A stretch of 64,000 nucleotides of DNA from a bacterium (GCA_017405375.1 JAFRAO010000039.1:55979-119978), one strand, 5' to 3'. Positions 9,652 to 19,790 are shown, numbered from the stretch's first letter. The notes: a model not told the origin generated them from the sequence alone. Numbers and translations are program-made.

Positions 9652-10965
9652 ATGGAAACAATAATTATCGGAGCAGGTCTTGCCGGTTCAGAAGCCGCAC
9701 TACAACTTGCTAAAAGGAATATTAAAGTAAAATTATATGAAATGCGACCTCAAAAAACTACAGGTGCGCATGTCAGTGAAAATTGTGCAGAATTTGTCTG
9801 TTCAAATTCTTTAGGGTCAGCTGATATAACAAATGCAAGCGGACTATTAAAGGCAGAAATGCAAGAATTAGGCGGAGAGTTGATTAATATTGCGCACGAA
9901 AACAGAGTTCCTGCAGGTAATGCTCTTGCAATTGACAGAGTTGGTTTTGGCAAAAAAGTAACAGAATTAATCGAAAATAATGAGAATATAGAACTTATTA
10001 GAGAAGAACTAACTAAAATTCCTGAAGATGTTCCTGTTATAATTGCATCCGGACCTCTTACAAGCGATTCTCTTGCAAATGAAATTCAAAAATTTACAAA
10101 AACAGAACACTTACATTTTTTCGATGCGATTGCACCAATTGTAGAAAAAGACAGCATTAATTTTGATATCGCGTTTTGGGCAAGCAGATACGACAAAGGT
10201 GAAGCTTCATACATAAATTGCCCGATGGACAAAGAACAATATGAAAATTTTTATAAAATTTTGACAACTTCAGAAAGAATTGAACTCAAAGAATTTGAAA
10301 AAGATGCGAAATTTTTTGAAAGTTGCCTTCCTGTTGAAGTTTTAGCTTCTCGAGGAATTGATACCCTAAGATTTGGACCAATGAAACCGGTTGGACTTGT
10401 AGATAAAAGAACTAACAATGAAAATTGGGCAGTTGTACAATTAAGACAAGATGATGCAGCAAAAAGTTTATTCAATTTGGTAGGTTTCCAAACAAATTTA
10501 AAATGGGGTGCACAAAAAGAATTAATCCACGCTATCCCCGGACTTGAAAATGCAAACATTGTAAGGTATGGCGTTATGCACAGAAATACCTTTATCAACA
10601 GCCCGCAAATACTAAATGCTACACTAAACACAAGAAGTAGACAAGATTTATTCTTTGCAGGACAAATTACAGGAGTTGAGGGGTATACTGAATCAATAGC
10701 AACAGGTATGCTTGCCGGAATAAACATGGCAAGATTTTTAAATAATGAATCTTTAATTACATTACCGCAAGAAACAATGCTTGGTGCGTTATGTAATTAT
10801 ATATCAACAAGTGAATTAAAACACTTTCAACCAATGAACTCAAATTGGGCAGTAGTTTCTCCAATTGAGTTACCTAAAAAAGAAAGAAAAAATAAAAAGT
10901 TAAAAAATGAACTACTTGCAAAACGCTCAATCGAAACATTGAAAGGATTTTTATGTTCTATTTAG
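9652..10965 (+). CDS. trmFO: Methylenetetrahydrofolate--tRNA-(uracil-5-)-methyltransferase TrmFO
   Basis: FAD- and folate-dependent enzyme that makes m5U54 in the tRNA T-loop. The FAD-binding IIGAGLAGSEAA lies at the N-terminus, followed by the family motif NCAEFVCSNSLGSAD and, in the C-terminal half, GQITGVEGYTES. At 437 residues it is full length. The ATG has no ribosome-binding site but follows a consensus promoter by six bases, so a leaderless mRNA is likely. It overlaps the next gene (pgeF-like) by 13 bases. Confidence 0.96.
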   Translation: METIIIGAGLAGSEAALQLAKRNIKVKLYEMRPQKTTGAHVSENCAEFVCSNSLGSADITNASGLLKAEMQELGGELINIAHENRVPAGNALAIDRVGFGKKVTELIENNENIELIREELTKIPEDVPVIIASGPLTSDSLANEIQKFTKTEHLHFFDAIAPIVEKDSINFDIAFWASRYDKGEASYINCPMDKEQYENFYKILTTSERIELKEFEKDAKFFESCLPVEVLASRGIDTLRFGPMKPVGLVDKRTNNENWAVVQLRQDDAAKSLFNLVGFQTNLKWGAQKELIHAIPGLENANIVRYGVMHRNTFINSPQILNATLNTRSRQDLFFAGQITGVEGYTESIATGMLAGINMARFLNNESLITLPQETMLGALCNYISTSELKHFQPMNSNWAVVSPIELPKKERKNKKLKNELLAKRSIETLKGFLCSI

Positions 10966-11699
10966 AAAAAATAAATAATAAAACTGTAATGAAAACTGAT
11001 ATTTTAGACGGTTTAACACATTTTTTTACAACACGAGAATGTCCGATTAAATCAAAAGAACCTGACATGCTTTCTACTATTGAAGAAAACAAAAAAATGT
11101 TTTGCAAAGTATTAAACATTGATGAAAATAACCTTATACATGCAGAACAACGACACACTAACAGAATTGAAATTGCTCAATTGGGAAAAAATTTTTACGA
11201 AAACACTGATGCAATTATACTTACAAATACAGAACAAGCGGCATACTTAAATTTTGCTGACTGCACACCTGTTGTGGCGTTCGATAAGAAGCAAAATATT
11301 GCTGCTGTAATTCATTCCGGTTGGAAAGGTACTGTTGGCAAAATTGCACAAAAAACGGTTTTAAAAATGCAAGATGAACTAAATTCAAATATAGAAGATA
11401 TAAATGTTGCCATAGGCCCGGCAATTTCTGTCTGCTGCTATGAAGTTAAAGAAGATGTTTTCAACATGAGTATGATTTCTGTTATGGATAACAAAGATTT
11501 ATATGAAATTCGTGATGGAAAAATATTTGTAAACTTAAAAGAAATAAACAAAAGACAACTTGAAGAAGTCGGAATCAAAAATATAGACATTTGTCCATAC
11601 TGTACTTCTTGCGACAATAATCTATTTTATTCGTATAGAAAAGAAAACGGAACAACAAATAGACACAGTGCAATTATAAAACTTCAACAACAAGGATAA
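10953..11699 (+). CDS. pgeF: Multicopper-oxidase-fold purine nucleoside phosphorylase (PgeF/YfiH/LACC1 family)
   Basis: Family members act on purine nucleosides and, in E. coli, edit mis-incorporated UDP-MurNAc-L-Ser; older databases call them laccase domain or polyphenol oxidase. The metal-site residues are visible: histidine in AEQRHTNR, cysteine in FADCTPVV, histidine in IHSGWKGT, and the end motif FYSYRKENGTTNR. At 248 residues it matches the family. It overlaps trmFO and is directly followed, without a gap, by the next gene. Which activity dominates here is unknown. Confidence 0.88.
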   Translation: MFYLEKINNKTVMKTDILDGLTHFFTTRECPIKSKEPDMLSTIEENKKMFCKVLNIDENNLIHAEQRHTNRIEIAQLGKNFYENTDAIILTNTEQAAYLNFADCTPVVAFDKKQNIAAVIHSGWKGTVGKIAQKTVLKMQDELNSNIEDINVAIGPAISVCCYEVKEDVFNMSMISVMDNKDLYEIRDGKIFVNLKEINKRQLEEVGIKNIDICPYCTSCDNNLFYSYRKENGTTNRHSAIIKLQQQG

Positions 11700-12500
11700 A
11701 TGAAATATTTAATTAAACTAAATACCGCAAGAAATTGCATAAGATATCTAATTCGAGCTTACGATATAAAAGTTCTAAATGTACCGTATTACATTTGTCC
11801 TGCAGTAAAAAGATTATTTAAAAAAGAATTCATAAAAGTACAATATTACCACATAGATGATAAATTTATGCCCGTACAAAACTTTAAATGGGATGACTTC
11901 ATTTTATATCCAAATTATTTTGGAATTTGTACAAATAACGTTAAACAACTTGCAAAAAAATATAGAAATTTAATTGTAGATAATTCACACGCTTTTTACG
12001 CTGAACCAATGGGACTTGCAAGTTTTAACTCACTTAGAAAATTTTTTCAAATGAATTATAGCATTATGGATGGTGCATATCTATATACTGATAAGAAATT
12101 AGACCAAAATTTTAAAATTGCAGAAGACTATGAAATAAATTATGATATTGATTATGAAGCCATAGTAAAAAATGAAAACAGATTAGATAATGATCAGATA
12201 TTTCTAATGTCTAAAACAACCGAAAAACTAATGAGTACAATCAATTTAGAATACGAAAAACTTAATCGTTTAAATAATTACCAACAACTGGAACAAATTT
12301 ATGGCAAAACGAACGAACTTAACATAAGCCCTGAACAAGGAGAAGTTCCATTTGTCTATCCGTATTTTACAAGAAATGAAAAAATAGGATATGAACTTGA
12401 AAAACAAGGACTGTTAATATTTAGGTACTGGGAAGGACTTCCTAGTACATTTGAAGAATACAACTTTTATAAGTATTTAATACCAATACCTTTATATTAA
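11700..12500 (+). CDS. DegT/DnrJ-like aminotransferase-related protein, short form
   Basis: 266 residues. Segments such as LNTARNCIRYLIRAY, VPYYICPAV, LYPNYFGIC, IVDNSHAFYAEP and SFNSLRKFF resemble the PLP-dependent DegT/DnrJ/EryC1/StrS sugar aminotransferases: substrate loop, aspartate-containing cofactor site, then the S-x-x-K region. The schiff-base lysine could be the K in SLRKFF, but the C-terminal domain is shortened compared with about 370 residues in the family. It begins at the base after the pgeF stop and overlaps the convergent mannosidase gene by 4 bases. It may be a degenerate family member; activity is uncertain. Confidence 0.5.
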   Translation: MKYLIKLNTARNCIRYLIRAYDIKVLNVPYYICPAVKRLFKKEFIKVQYYHIDDKFMPVQNFKWDDFILYPNYFGICTNNVKQLAKKYRNLIVDNSHAFYAEPMGLASFNSLRKFFQMNYSIMDGAYLYTDKKLDQNFKIAEDYEINYDIDYEAIVKNENRLDNDQIFLMSKTTEKLMSTINLEYEKLNRLNNYQQLEQIYGKTNELNISPEQGEVPFVYPYFTRNEKIGYELEKQGLLIFRYWEGLPSTFEEYNFYKYLIPIPLY

Positions 12501-14572
12501 TAAATTACAGAATTAAAGACTTTATCTAAATTGCGATTATATCCGTCAACATCTCCATTATAAACAGAAAACTCTACAATATTTCTACCTAATTGCTGCA
12601 AGTCATTAACTTCTAACGGAGGCCCTGCAGGTGTAGTCCTTGAACTGTTATATGGATTTGATATAACTCCTGTTGCTCTTAATAAAGGTATAGATAGAAT
12701 ATTTTCAAAAACTTCATATTGAGTTATCCCTTTTGTAAATATTCCAAAATCATTTGCCCAGACAAATCTTTGCATAGGTGCAGTATTTGTTTTCGCCTCA
12801 CGTCCTTTTTCTTTTGGTAAATTTTTTCTAATATCGTAAGTATAGTCAAATTCACGCTCAATTAATTCATTAAAATCTTCTGAAAAAGTCTTTTCAATTT
12901 TGTTATTTAAAATAAATTTTGCCTGTATCAAATGGTTTTTATCTTCATTTATCCAATCAATTTTAAAATCTAATAATTCTGAATTTTTATCAACTGATAC
13001 CAAAACATCAAAAAATGATGTTTCAATTTTTAACGTCGCTCTTAATTTTGATTCAAATACCTTTTTAGTGGCAATTATATCTGCACTAATGCCATAATCA
13101 TCAAATATCGGACCCTCATTGTAACTATCTCCATTATCAACATAATCCACAAATTCAAGTTGAATATCACTATTAATTAAAATGTTATTTCCGATAACTT
13201 TTAGAGAAATTTTTGAATTAGAAAGTGAATTATCAGTAATTTCAATATCAGATTCATCACTAACTTGCGCCAAATCTCTCAATTCTGTCGGTTGCATATT
13301 TTCAACTTCTGTTAAGTATGTATAAATATCTGAGTAATCTTCCGTTACAGGGATTTTTTGCGTATCTTGAAGAATATTATTATCAAAACCTTTACGAGAA
13401 GTAAATTTAACAAGTTTAGGATAATCTTCAACAGCCTCAAATTGCACAATTCCGCTGTATGGTTTATCTCCAATATTTATACCCAAAACTCCTGTTCCAA
13501 GCTTAAATCTAACCTCATCAACAATTGTCTGAGTAATTTGAAGAATTTTTTTATATCGCATTATATTTTCAGAGTGAACATCATCTGTTGAACATCCGCA
13601 AATACCATCATGAGCTTGATTCTGCAATAATAATTTATATGCATACTTAATAAGTTTGTCATAGTTCAAATTAAAATGTTTCTGCAATTTGTCAGCTAAC
13701 GGAAGTTTATGACAACACAATAAATTCAATCTTTTTATATCTAAACGAGAAGAATAGCAACCCGGAAGAATAAATGTAATAGAATTATCTCTTAATTCAT
13801 CATTCCATTGATAATTTTTAAAATTGTTTTTTACGAGATTAAAATAGTCAAAAGGTGAACCTAACACAATTTCATAATTTTTTAATCTTGAATTTACCTC
13901 TAAAATTTGAGATTGAATATCTAATTCAACACCCAAATGATCCGCCCCAATTGGCATTAATAATACATCACCCGATTTTTTTGCTATCTTATCCAAATTT
14001 TCTTCTATTGATTTTGCTTTTTTATCAATATCAAAAGGTGCAGAAAAGAAATCCATAAAGTAACCTCGAACAAGATTAACAGTATCTATACCATTATAAG
14101 TAAATTCTGACGGAATCTCATCCGGACAACCTCTCCAAACAACGCATTTATCAATATTAAACTCTTTAAACACCTTACAAATTTGCTTTGAATGTCCAAA
14201 AGTATCTGCTAAGTATCCGATAAAATCAGTGCAACCTAAATTTTTTGCATATTCTAATCCAATTTGCAAATTATGTTCAAAAGAATTTTTATCCGTTAAA
14301 TACTCATCAACCAGTGTATAAAAAGGACCTATAAATAATCGTTTATCTGCAATTAATTGCTTTACTAAATCCAATTTTTCGGGACGGATTTCTAAATAAT
14401 CTTCAATTGCAGCCGTCTGACCATCAAAATAAAATGACGGAATTTGATTATTTTCCAATAGATTTAATACATTATCAAATACACGTAAAAGCCTTATTCT
14501 AAAAACTTCGTATTCTCTATACCATTCTCTGTCCCAGTGAGTATGCAAATATGCAATAACTTTTTTCTTCAT
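12497..14572 (-). CDS. Glycoside hydrolase family 38 alpha-mannosidase
   Basis: Retaining, metal-dependent alpha-mannosidase. The zinc-binding start LHTHWDREWY (H10, H12, D14) and GYLADTFGHS with D123 as the likely nucleophile and metal ligand are diagnostic. The QNQAHDGICGC element follows the helical middle domain, and a beta-rich C-terminal half completes 691 residues. No signal peptide is visible, so it probably acts in the cytoplasm on imported oligosaccharides or cell-derived glycans. TATAAT lies six bases before the ATG, without a ribosome-binding site, and the gene is divergent from folK. Confidence 0.9.
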   Translation of the reverse strand: MKKKVIAYLHTHWDREWYREYEVFRIRLLRVFDNVLNLLENNQIPSFYFDGQTAAIEDYLEIRPEKLDLVKQLIADKRLFIGPFYTLVDEYLTDKNSFEHNLQIGLEYAKNLGCTDFIGYLADTFGHSKQICKVFKEFNIDKCVVWRGCPDEIPSEFTYNGIDTVNLVRGYFMDFFSAPFDIDKKAKSIEENLDKIAKKSGDVLLMPIGADHLGVELDIQSQILEVNSRLKNYEIVLGSPFDYFNLVKNNFKNYQWNDELRDNSITFILPGCYSSRLDIKRLNLLCCHKLPLADKLQKHFNLNYDKLIKYAYKLLLQNQAHDGICGCSTDDVHSENIMRYKKILQITQTIVDEVRFKLGTGVLGINIGDKPYSGIVQFEAVEDYPKLVKFTSRKGFDNNILQDTQKIPVTEDYSDIYTYLTEVENMQPTELRDLAQVSDESDIEITDNSLSNSKISLKVIGNNILINSDIQLEFVDYVDNGDSYNEGPIFDDYGISADIIATKKVFESKLRATLKIETSFFDVLVSVDKNSELLDFKIDWINEDKNHLIQAKFILNNKIEKTFSEDFNELIEREFDYTYDIRKNLPKEKGREAKTNTAPMQRFVWANDFGIFTKGITQYEVFENILSIPLLRATGVISNPYNSSRTTPAGPPLEVNDLQQLGRNIVEFSVYNGDVDGYNRNLDKVFNSVIY

Positions 14573-14578
14573 ACAAAA

Positions 14579-14584
14579 ATTATA
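14579..14584 (-). promoter_or_regulatory. -10 box of the GH38 gene (leaderless architecture)
   Basis: On the minus strand this reads TATAAT and is separated by six bases from the ATG at 14572. The -35 region is weak. It lies back to back with the folK promoter, so the two transcripts diverge from a segment of about 60 bases. Confidence 0.5.
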
Positions 14585-14594
14585 ACATAAAATA

Positions 14595-14623
14595 TTGACA
14601 AAACAGTAAAAAATCTATATTAT
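14595..14623 (+). promoter_or_regulatory. Consensus sigma-70 promoter of folK
   Basis: Perfect TTGACA (14595-14600), a 17-base spacer, TATTAT (14618-14623). The folK ATG is nine bases downstream, leaving at most about three bases of 5' leader and no room for a ribosome-binding site. Confidence 0.7.
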
Positions 14624-14632
14624 AGAAATATA

Positions 14633-15139
14633 ATGGCAATAGTTTATTTAAGCCTTGGCTCAAATAAAGGTGATAGAATTGGGTATATACAACAAGCAAC
14701 TTCTATTATTGGCGGTTTGGAAACGGTCAATATAATTAGAAGTTCTTCATTTTATGAATCTGAGCCTTGGGGTACTGATTCAAAAAATTGGTATGTTAAC
14801 GCTATTTTAGAAATTAAAACATCACTAAATCCGCATGAACTTTTAAATTCAATACATAAAATTGAAGCTCAACTTGGTCGTAACAGGGAAATTGAAGGCC
14901 ATTACGGAGATAGAACAATAGATATAGATATTATTTTCTACGATAAAGCTATAATTAATGATGATGATTTAATTATTCCGCATAAATATTTCCACAAAAG
15001 AGCATTTACATTGGTACCAATGCTTGAATTAGAACCTGATTTTGTGCATCCGATACTTAAAAAGAATATTTTGGAATTGCACGATACTCTTGAAAATCCG
15101 GAAATGGTATGCCTATATGGAACAAGGGTCAGAATTTAA
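14633..15139 (+). CDS. folK: 2-amino-4-hydroxy-6-hydroxymethyldihydropteridine pyrophosphokinase
   Basis: Transfers pyrophosphate from ATP to hydroxymethyl-dihydropterin in folate synthesis. The 168-residue protein shows YLSLGSNKGDR at the start, SSFYESEPWG, and the signature RTIDIDIIFYD followed by IPHKYFHKRAF. It ends in a TAATG junction with the following flavoprotein gene. The other folate genes are not adjacent, but thyX and trmFO in the same window use folate cofactors. Confidence 0.95.
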   Translation: MAIVYLSLGSNKGDRIGYIQQATSIIGGLETVNIIRSSSFYESEPWGTDSKNWYVNAILEIKTSLNPHELLNSIHKIEAQLGRNREIEGHYGDRTIDIDIIFYDKAIINDDDLIIPHKYFHKRAFTLVPMLELEPDFVHPILKKNILELHDTLENPEMVCLYGTRVRI

Positions 15140-16287
15140 TGAGTGATTCAATAGCAATAATTGGCGCAGGACCTGCAGGTTGTATGACGGCATGCAATTT
15201 GGATAAATCATTTGACACTACTCTGTTTGATAAAAATTCACCCCTAAAAACATTACTCCCAACAGGCGGAGGAAAATGTAATCTTGCGCATAAGGAATTT
15301 GACTTCAAAGAATTGGCTAAAAATTATCCAAGAGGTGAAAAATTTTTATACTCAATTTTTTCAAAGTTCAGTACACAAGATACACTTGATTTTTTTGAAC
15401 AGATAGGTGTTAAAACTTACACAAGAGAAGATAACAGAATTTTTCCGATTTCCAACAGTTCAAAAGAAGTTCGAGAAAAACTTTTAGCAAAATTACATAA
15501 CTGCAAATTTAGAAAAGAAGAAATAACATTAATAAAGCCAATTTCAAACGGATTTGAAGTAAAATCAGATAAAGCAACATATTTATTTGACAAAGTTGTA
15601 ATTGCAACAGGCGGAAAATGTAATTACTCAATTATAAAAAATCTGGGACACACTATTGAAAAGCCTTGTCCTTCACTTGTGGGATTAAAAACAAATCCTT
15701 ATTTTAAAGGAATACAAGGTGTTACTTTAAAAAATTGCAAAATTACAGCCAATAAAAAAACTTATTTTGGAGATATATTATTCACAGACAACGGAATCAC
15801 AGGACCTATTATATTTGAAATATCCTCAATTAATGCAAAAAACAAATTTCCTTATAAAATTAATATAAATTTTCTTAATACAGACATAAATTTTCAAAAA
15901 GAATTTGAAAAAAATGCTAAAAAGGATTTAAAAAATGTTCTATATGAATATTTACCAAAATCATTTATTAATGAGTTTTTTAAGACAAAAAGCATAAATT
16001 TGAACGAAAAATGCTATAACATCAAAAAAGAAACACGAGAAACAATAAAAGATACCCTTACAAATTTTGAATTTGAAATAACAGGTACAAGACCGGATGG
16101 AGAAACTGTAACTTGCGGCGGAGTAAAACTCATGGAAATAAATCCCCAAACATTGGAATCAAAAATAGTCAGAGGATTATATTTTTGCGGAGAAGTACTG
16201 GACATAGACGGCTTTTGCGGAGGGTTCAACCTTCAAAACTGCTGGTCAACAGGATATATCGCAGCAAACAGCATAAATAATTTATAA
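15139..16287 (+). CDS. BaiN/HI0933-like NAD(P)/FAD-dependent flavoprotein
   Basis: 382 residues from the ATG at 15139, which shares one base with the folK stop and is preceded by AAGGG. The dinucleotide-binding [15 protein letters not shown], the GGGKCNL segment, [10 protein letters not shown], and the C-terminal [17 protein letters not shown]...WSTGYIAA are typical of this family (BaiN, HI0933, YhiN). The physiological substrate is not established for most members. The stop codon abuts that of dnaJ in the 6-base palindrome TTATAA. Confidence 0.9.
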   Translation: MSDSIAIIGAGPAGCMTACNLDKSFDTTLFDKNSPLKTLLPTGGGKCNLAHKEFDFKELAKNYPRGEKFLYSIFSKFSTQDTLDFFEQIGVKTYTREDNRIFPISNSSKEVREKLLAKLHNCKFRKEEITLIKPISNGFEVKSDKATYLFDKVVIATGGKCNYSIIKNLGHTIEKPCPSLVGLKTNPYFKGIQGVTLKNCKITANKKTYFGDILFTDNGITGPIIFEISSINAKNKFPYKININFLNTDINFQKEFEKNAKKDLKNVLYEYLPKSFINEFFKTKSINLNEKCYNIKKETRETIKDTLTNFEFEITGTRPDGETVTCGGVKLMEINPQTLESKIVRGLYFCGEVLDIDGFCGGFNLQNCWSTGYIAANSINNL

Positions 16288-17343
16288 TTGTTCCAAATCC
16301 CTTAGTTGTCTGTATAAATCTTTTTGCTTTTCTGATAAATTTTTTGGAATAACTATTTTAATCTTTGCGTTCAAATCTCCATAACCACCATCTTTCAAAG
16401 GCAGACCTAAATTTTTTAATCTCAATGCTTGACCTGATGATGTACCGGCAGGAATTTTTATATTAATTTTTCCATGCAAAGTCTCAATATCTTTCTGAAC
16501 TCCCAATGCAGCTTCTGATGGAGAAATTTCAATATCAGTAACAAATTTATCACCCTCAAATCTGTACTTTGAATCATTGATATTTATAATAAGATACAAA
16601 TCACCATTATTTCCATAACCATCAGATTTTCCCTCACCCTTTAAACGAATTTTTTGACCCTGACGTATACCTTTTGGTAATTTGACGTTTACGGTTTTAG
16701 TTTTTGAGGTAATTCCTGTACCTTGACAATTTGAACAATAACCACCATTTGGCGGACAAACTTTACATTTTTCCATTTCTTTGAATGTAACTTTTATAGG
16801 ATTATCTGAGAACAAATCCTTTGCCGTAACATTAACAGTTTTTGTTGAATCTAAATTATCATCATCTTGTTTTTGAGAAGCTCTTGAGGCTGATTCATTA
16901 TGCCCAAAATTCATCCCCATGCCTTCAAAACCTGTAAAACCTGATTTTTTACGTCTTGAACCGGCCGTTCTTTGACCGGACATCATATCTCCGAACAAAG
17001 AACTGAAAAAGTCCGAGAAACCACCCATGCCATCAAACGATGAAAAGCCTTGCGTTCCACCGGCATTGTTAAAATTAAAACTAAAGTTTTCAAATCCGGG
17101 TGGCGGCGTAAAATCTGCTCCGCCTTGCCAATTTGCACCTAAACTGTCATAACGTTGACGTTTCTCTTTATCGCCAAGTACTTCATACGCCTCGTTTATT
17201 TCCTTAAACTTTTTTTCTGCTTCTTTTGTTTTATTTACATCCGGATGATATTTTCTTGCTAATTTCCTATACGCTGACTTTATTTCAGCTTCAGTTGCTT
17301 CTCGTTTTACACCTAATGTTTCATAATAATCTTTATATTCCAT
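16282..17343 (-). CDS. DnaJ-family co-chaperone with a single zinc centre
   Basis: Hsp40-type co-chaperone that stimulates DnaK. An N-terminal J domain (residues 1-70) carries the HPD motif in KYHPDVNK. A Gly/Phe-rich linker (about 75-130) follows, then a reduced cysteine region with only CKVC and CSNCQGTG, that is four cysteines, then the two C-terminal client-binding beta domains. Classical DnaJ has four CxxCxGxG repeats and CbpA none, so this is intermediate. dnaK and grpE are not adjacent. GGGAG precedes the ATG. Confidence 0.88.
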   Translation of the reverse strand: MEYKDYYETLGVKREATEAEIKSAYRKLARKYHPDVNKTKEAEKKFKEINEAYEVLGDKEKRQRYDSLGANWQGGADFTPPPGFENFSFNFNNAGGTQGFSSFDGMGGFSDFFSSLFGDMMSGQRTAGSRRKKSGFTGFEGMGMNFGHNESASRASQKQDDDNLDSTKTVNVTAKDLFSDNPIKVTFKEMEKCKVCPPNGGYCSNCQGTGITSKTKTVNVKLPKGIRQGQKIRLKGEGKSDGYGNNGDLYLIININDSKYRFEGDKFVTDIEISPSEAALGVQKDIETLHGKINIKIPAGTSSGQALRLKNLGLPLKDGGYGDLNAKIKIVIPKNLSEKQKDLYRQLRDLEQL

Positions 17344-17409
17344 CAGAAATTTTCTCCCATAATTATTTTAATACAATTTTTGGTAAATTTGTTATTTGTT
17401 AATTATTTA

Positions 17410-19068
17410 TTAATTATTTTTTAAAACCTTTGAACGTAAATTTCGATGATAAGTTATCGCAAATCTATGTGCTTCATCTCTTATTCTTTGAATTAAAAAT
17501 AAAGCACTTGAAGATTTTGGTATAACTATCGATTCGGATTGATTTGGTAAAAATATTTCTTCCTCACGTTTTGCCAAACTTACAATATCAATCCCACTTA
17601 CACCGAGTTCTTCAACTATTTGCATAACACTTGACAGTTGACCTTTTCCTCCATCAATTATAATCAAATCAGGTTTTTCCCAACCACTTTCTCCAAGTCT
17701 TTTAAATCTGCGTGATAAAACTTCTTTCATTGATTGAAAATCATCCGGCTTGCCTTCAGTTGATTTAACCTTATAACGCTTGTACAATGATTTTTTAGGA
17801 AAACCATTAATAAAACAAACTCCCGATGCAACAGTATTTGTACCTTGAATATGAGAAATATCATAGCATTCAATTTTATAAGGAAAATTTTTTAATTTTA
17901 ATTTCTCAGCTAAATACGAACCGATTTCATTAAAATCATTGCTTATATCTACCAATGCTTGAATTTTTGCTTTATTTAAAATATCCCTTGCATTTTTATC
18001 TGCAAGTTCCTGTAGTTCTTTACCCTGCTTTGTTTTACCATAACTAATTTTAATTTTTTTATGCGCAATAATTTCTAACCACTCTTCATAAAGTTTTTTT
18101 TCACCAATTTTTTCCAATTCACTTGCTATAATTTTATCCGGATAGTCCAATTTCAAAGTAGAATAATAATCTTTTAAGAAAATTGGCAAAAATTCATATA
18201 TATCTGCTTCATTAACCTTGAAATCAAAGGATTTTTTATCAATTAATCTGCCTTCCCTAATCATTAAAATTACAACAATAAATATTCCGTCTTCTTGCAA
18301 AATTGAAATAATATCTTCGTTTAGACTTGTATTTTCATAAACAACTTTTTGCCTTTCAAAAGTTTTCTTCAAATCAAAATAGCTATCCCTTAGCTTTGCA
18401 GCTTTTTCAAATTGTTCTGATTCAGAATACTCCTGAATTTGAGTCATTATTTGATTTAACAACTCACCCTGTTTGCCGGATAAAAATAACTCTACCTGAT
18501 TAATTAATTTTTGATACTCTTTAGGGGTAACTTTATTTTGGCATGGAGCCAAACATCGACCTATATCATAGTACAAGCATGGTCTTGATTTGAATTTAGG
18601 CTGTTTGCATTGTTTTAAAGGAAATAATTTTTTAACGAAATCTAGCGTTGAATACATCGCTTTAACATCAGTGTATGGACCGAAAAAATGCCCTTTATCA
18701 GGATTTAAATTTTTCTTTCTTACAACCAAAATTCTTGGAAAATCTTCATTTGTAACCAGAAAATAAGGATATTTTTTGTCGTCTTTTAACAAAATGTTAT
18801 ACTTTGGTTTATGTTTCTTTATTAATTGGTCCTCTAATATAAATGCTTCAACCTCAGTATCAGTAATTATATATTCAAGTTTTTCAATATGCGAAACTAA
18901 TTGAACTGTTTTGGGAGTTTTTGCCGAATTATTAAAATAGCTCTTTACACGTTTTTTTAAATTTTTGGCTTTTCCAACATAAATTATTGTATTATCTTTA
19001 TCATAATACAAATAACAACCCGGCAAATCCGGTAATAATCTCAATGTCTGAGCTAATATTTCATTCAT
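17410..19068 (-). CDS. uvrC: Excinuclease ABC subunit C, lacking the C-terminal HhH domain
   Basis: Makes both incisions in nucleotide excision repair. The N-terminal GIY-YIG domain (LPGCYLYYDKD...IYVGKAKNLKKR), the cysteine-containing PCLYYDIGRC, the UVR helix (around residues 200-235), and the RNase H-like endonuclease half with ECYDISH and IIIDGGKGQL are present. The protein stops at 552 residues just after RDEAHRFAITYHR, where most UvrC proteins continue with a tandem helix-hairpin-helix of about 55-60 residues. TATAAT lies six bases upstream of the ATG. Confidence 0.93.
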   Translation of the reverse strand: MNEILAQTLRLLPDLPGCYLYYDKDNTIIYVGKAKNLKKRVKSYFNNSAKTPKTVQLVSHIEKLEYIITDTEVEAFILEDQLIKKHKPKYNILLKDDKKYPYFLVTNEDFPRILVVRKKNLNPDKGHFFGPYTDVKAMYSTLDFVKKLFPLKQCKQPKFKSRPCLYYDIGRCLAPCQNKVTPKEYQKLINQVELFLSGKQGELLNQIMTQIQEYSESEQFEKAAKLRDSYFDLKKTFERQKVVYENTSLNEDIISILQEDGIFIVVILMIREGRLIDKKSFDFKVNEADIYEFLPIFLKDYYSTLKLDYPDKIIASELEKIGEKKLYEEWLEIIAHKKIKISYGKTKQGKELQELADKNARDILNKAKIQALVDISNDFNEIGSYLAEKLKLKNFPYKIECYDISHIQGTNTVASGVCFINGFPKKSLYKRYKVKSTEGKPDDFQSMKEVLSRRFKRLGESGWEKPDLIIIDGGKGQLSSVMQIVEELGVSGIDIVSLAKREEEIFLPNQSESIVIPKSSSALFLIQRIRDEAHRFAITYHRNLRSKVLKNN

Positions 19069-19074
19069 TACAAC

Positions 19075-19080
19075 ATTATA
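19075..19080 (-). promoter_or_regulatory. -10 box of uvrC (leaderless architecture)
   Basis: Reads TATAAT on the minus strand, six bases before the uvrC ATG at 19068. The -35 is poor (TTTATT at 17 bases). No ribosome-binding site is visible. Confidence 0.45.
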
Positions 19081-19131
19081 ACAAATAAAACAACAGAAAT
19101 AAAATTTTTGTTTGTTTATAATTTTAATTAA

Positions 19132-19602
19132 TTACGCACTTATAGCAGTGATTTCAGACTGAGCTCCAACAACAAACGGAACTTCTTTAACTTTCATATC
19201 AATTTCATCTAAAATTCCGCGTTCAAGCTCAGTATAAGATGCTGTTTTTGAATTAAAGGCTTTTCTTAAAAATTCATAAGAAACTTTAGGATCACATTTA
19301 TCACCGCAAGTAAATAAATCAACAGCAGCGTATCCTAATTCAGGCCAAGTATGTATTGCCAAATGACTTTCCGCAATAATAACAACACCACTTACGCCAT
19401 ATGGATTAAACATATGAAAACACTTTTGAACAACAGTTGCACCGCATTCCAATGCTGCATTCACCATAAATTCTTCAATCATAGACAGATTATTTAAAAT
19501 ATTAGAATCACATTCAAAAAATTCCGCTAAAACATGTCGTCCCAAATGTACTTGTTTCGTACCGTTTTTGTCTATGGTTGAAAATGATGAAGTTATTGCC
19601 AA
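19132..19602 (-). CDS. speD: S-adenosylmethionine decarboxylase proenzyme
   Basis: Pyruvoyl-dependent enzyme that makes decarboxylated SAM for spermidine synthesis. The self-cleavage site AESHLAIHTWPE has S79 as the residue converted to pyruvate. CGATVVQKCFH and DLFTCGDKCDP also match the prokaryotic class. The start is a TTG at 19602, eight bases after a strong AGGAGG. An ATG five bases upstream is out of frame. The 156 residues are slightly longer than usual at the C-terminus. No speE is in the window. Confidence 0.94.
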   Translation of the reverse strand: MAITSSFSTIDKNGTKQVHLGRHVLAEFFECDSNILNNLSMIEEFMVNAALECGATVVQKCFHMFNPYGVSGVVIIAESHLAIHTWPELGYAAVDLFTCGDKCDPKVSYEFLRKAFNSKTASYTELERGILDEIDMKVKEVPFVVGAQSEITAISA

Positions 19603-19771
19603 TTCATGTGCCTCCTTAAAAATTAAAATATTTAATACGTAGTTACGATTAAAATATTACAACAAAATTATTAAATTTTGTAGTAATTAAAATAAATTTT
19701 TTCAACAAAGTAATATTTTTTTCAAAAAATATTAATATTACTAGATTTCAAGCTATAATTAAATTTAATAA

Positions 19772-19790
19772 AAATATTAAGAAATATTAA
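19772..19790 (+). promoter_or_regulatory. Direct-repeat operator candidate upstream of the OmpR-type regulator
   Basis: Two perfect copies of AAATATTAA (19772-19780 and 19782-19790) with a 10-base period form the core TTAAGAAATATTAA at 19777-19790. A weaker third copy, AAATTTAAT, starts at 19761. Such helically phased direct repeats are typical sites for OmpR/PhoB regulators, so autoregulation of the gene at 19832 is plausible. The core recurs exactly at 63816. Confidence 0.45.

Noticed and set aside
10251..10727. Antisense ORF of 158 codons in trmFO
   Set aside because: Lies wholly inside trmFO in the opposite strand; composition is that of a shadow frame.
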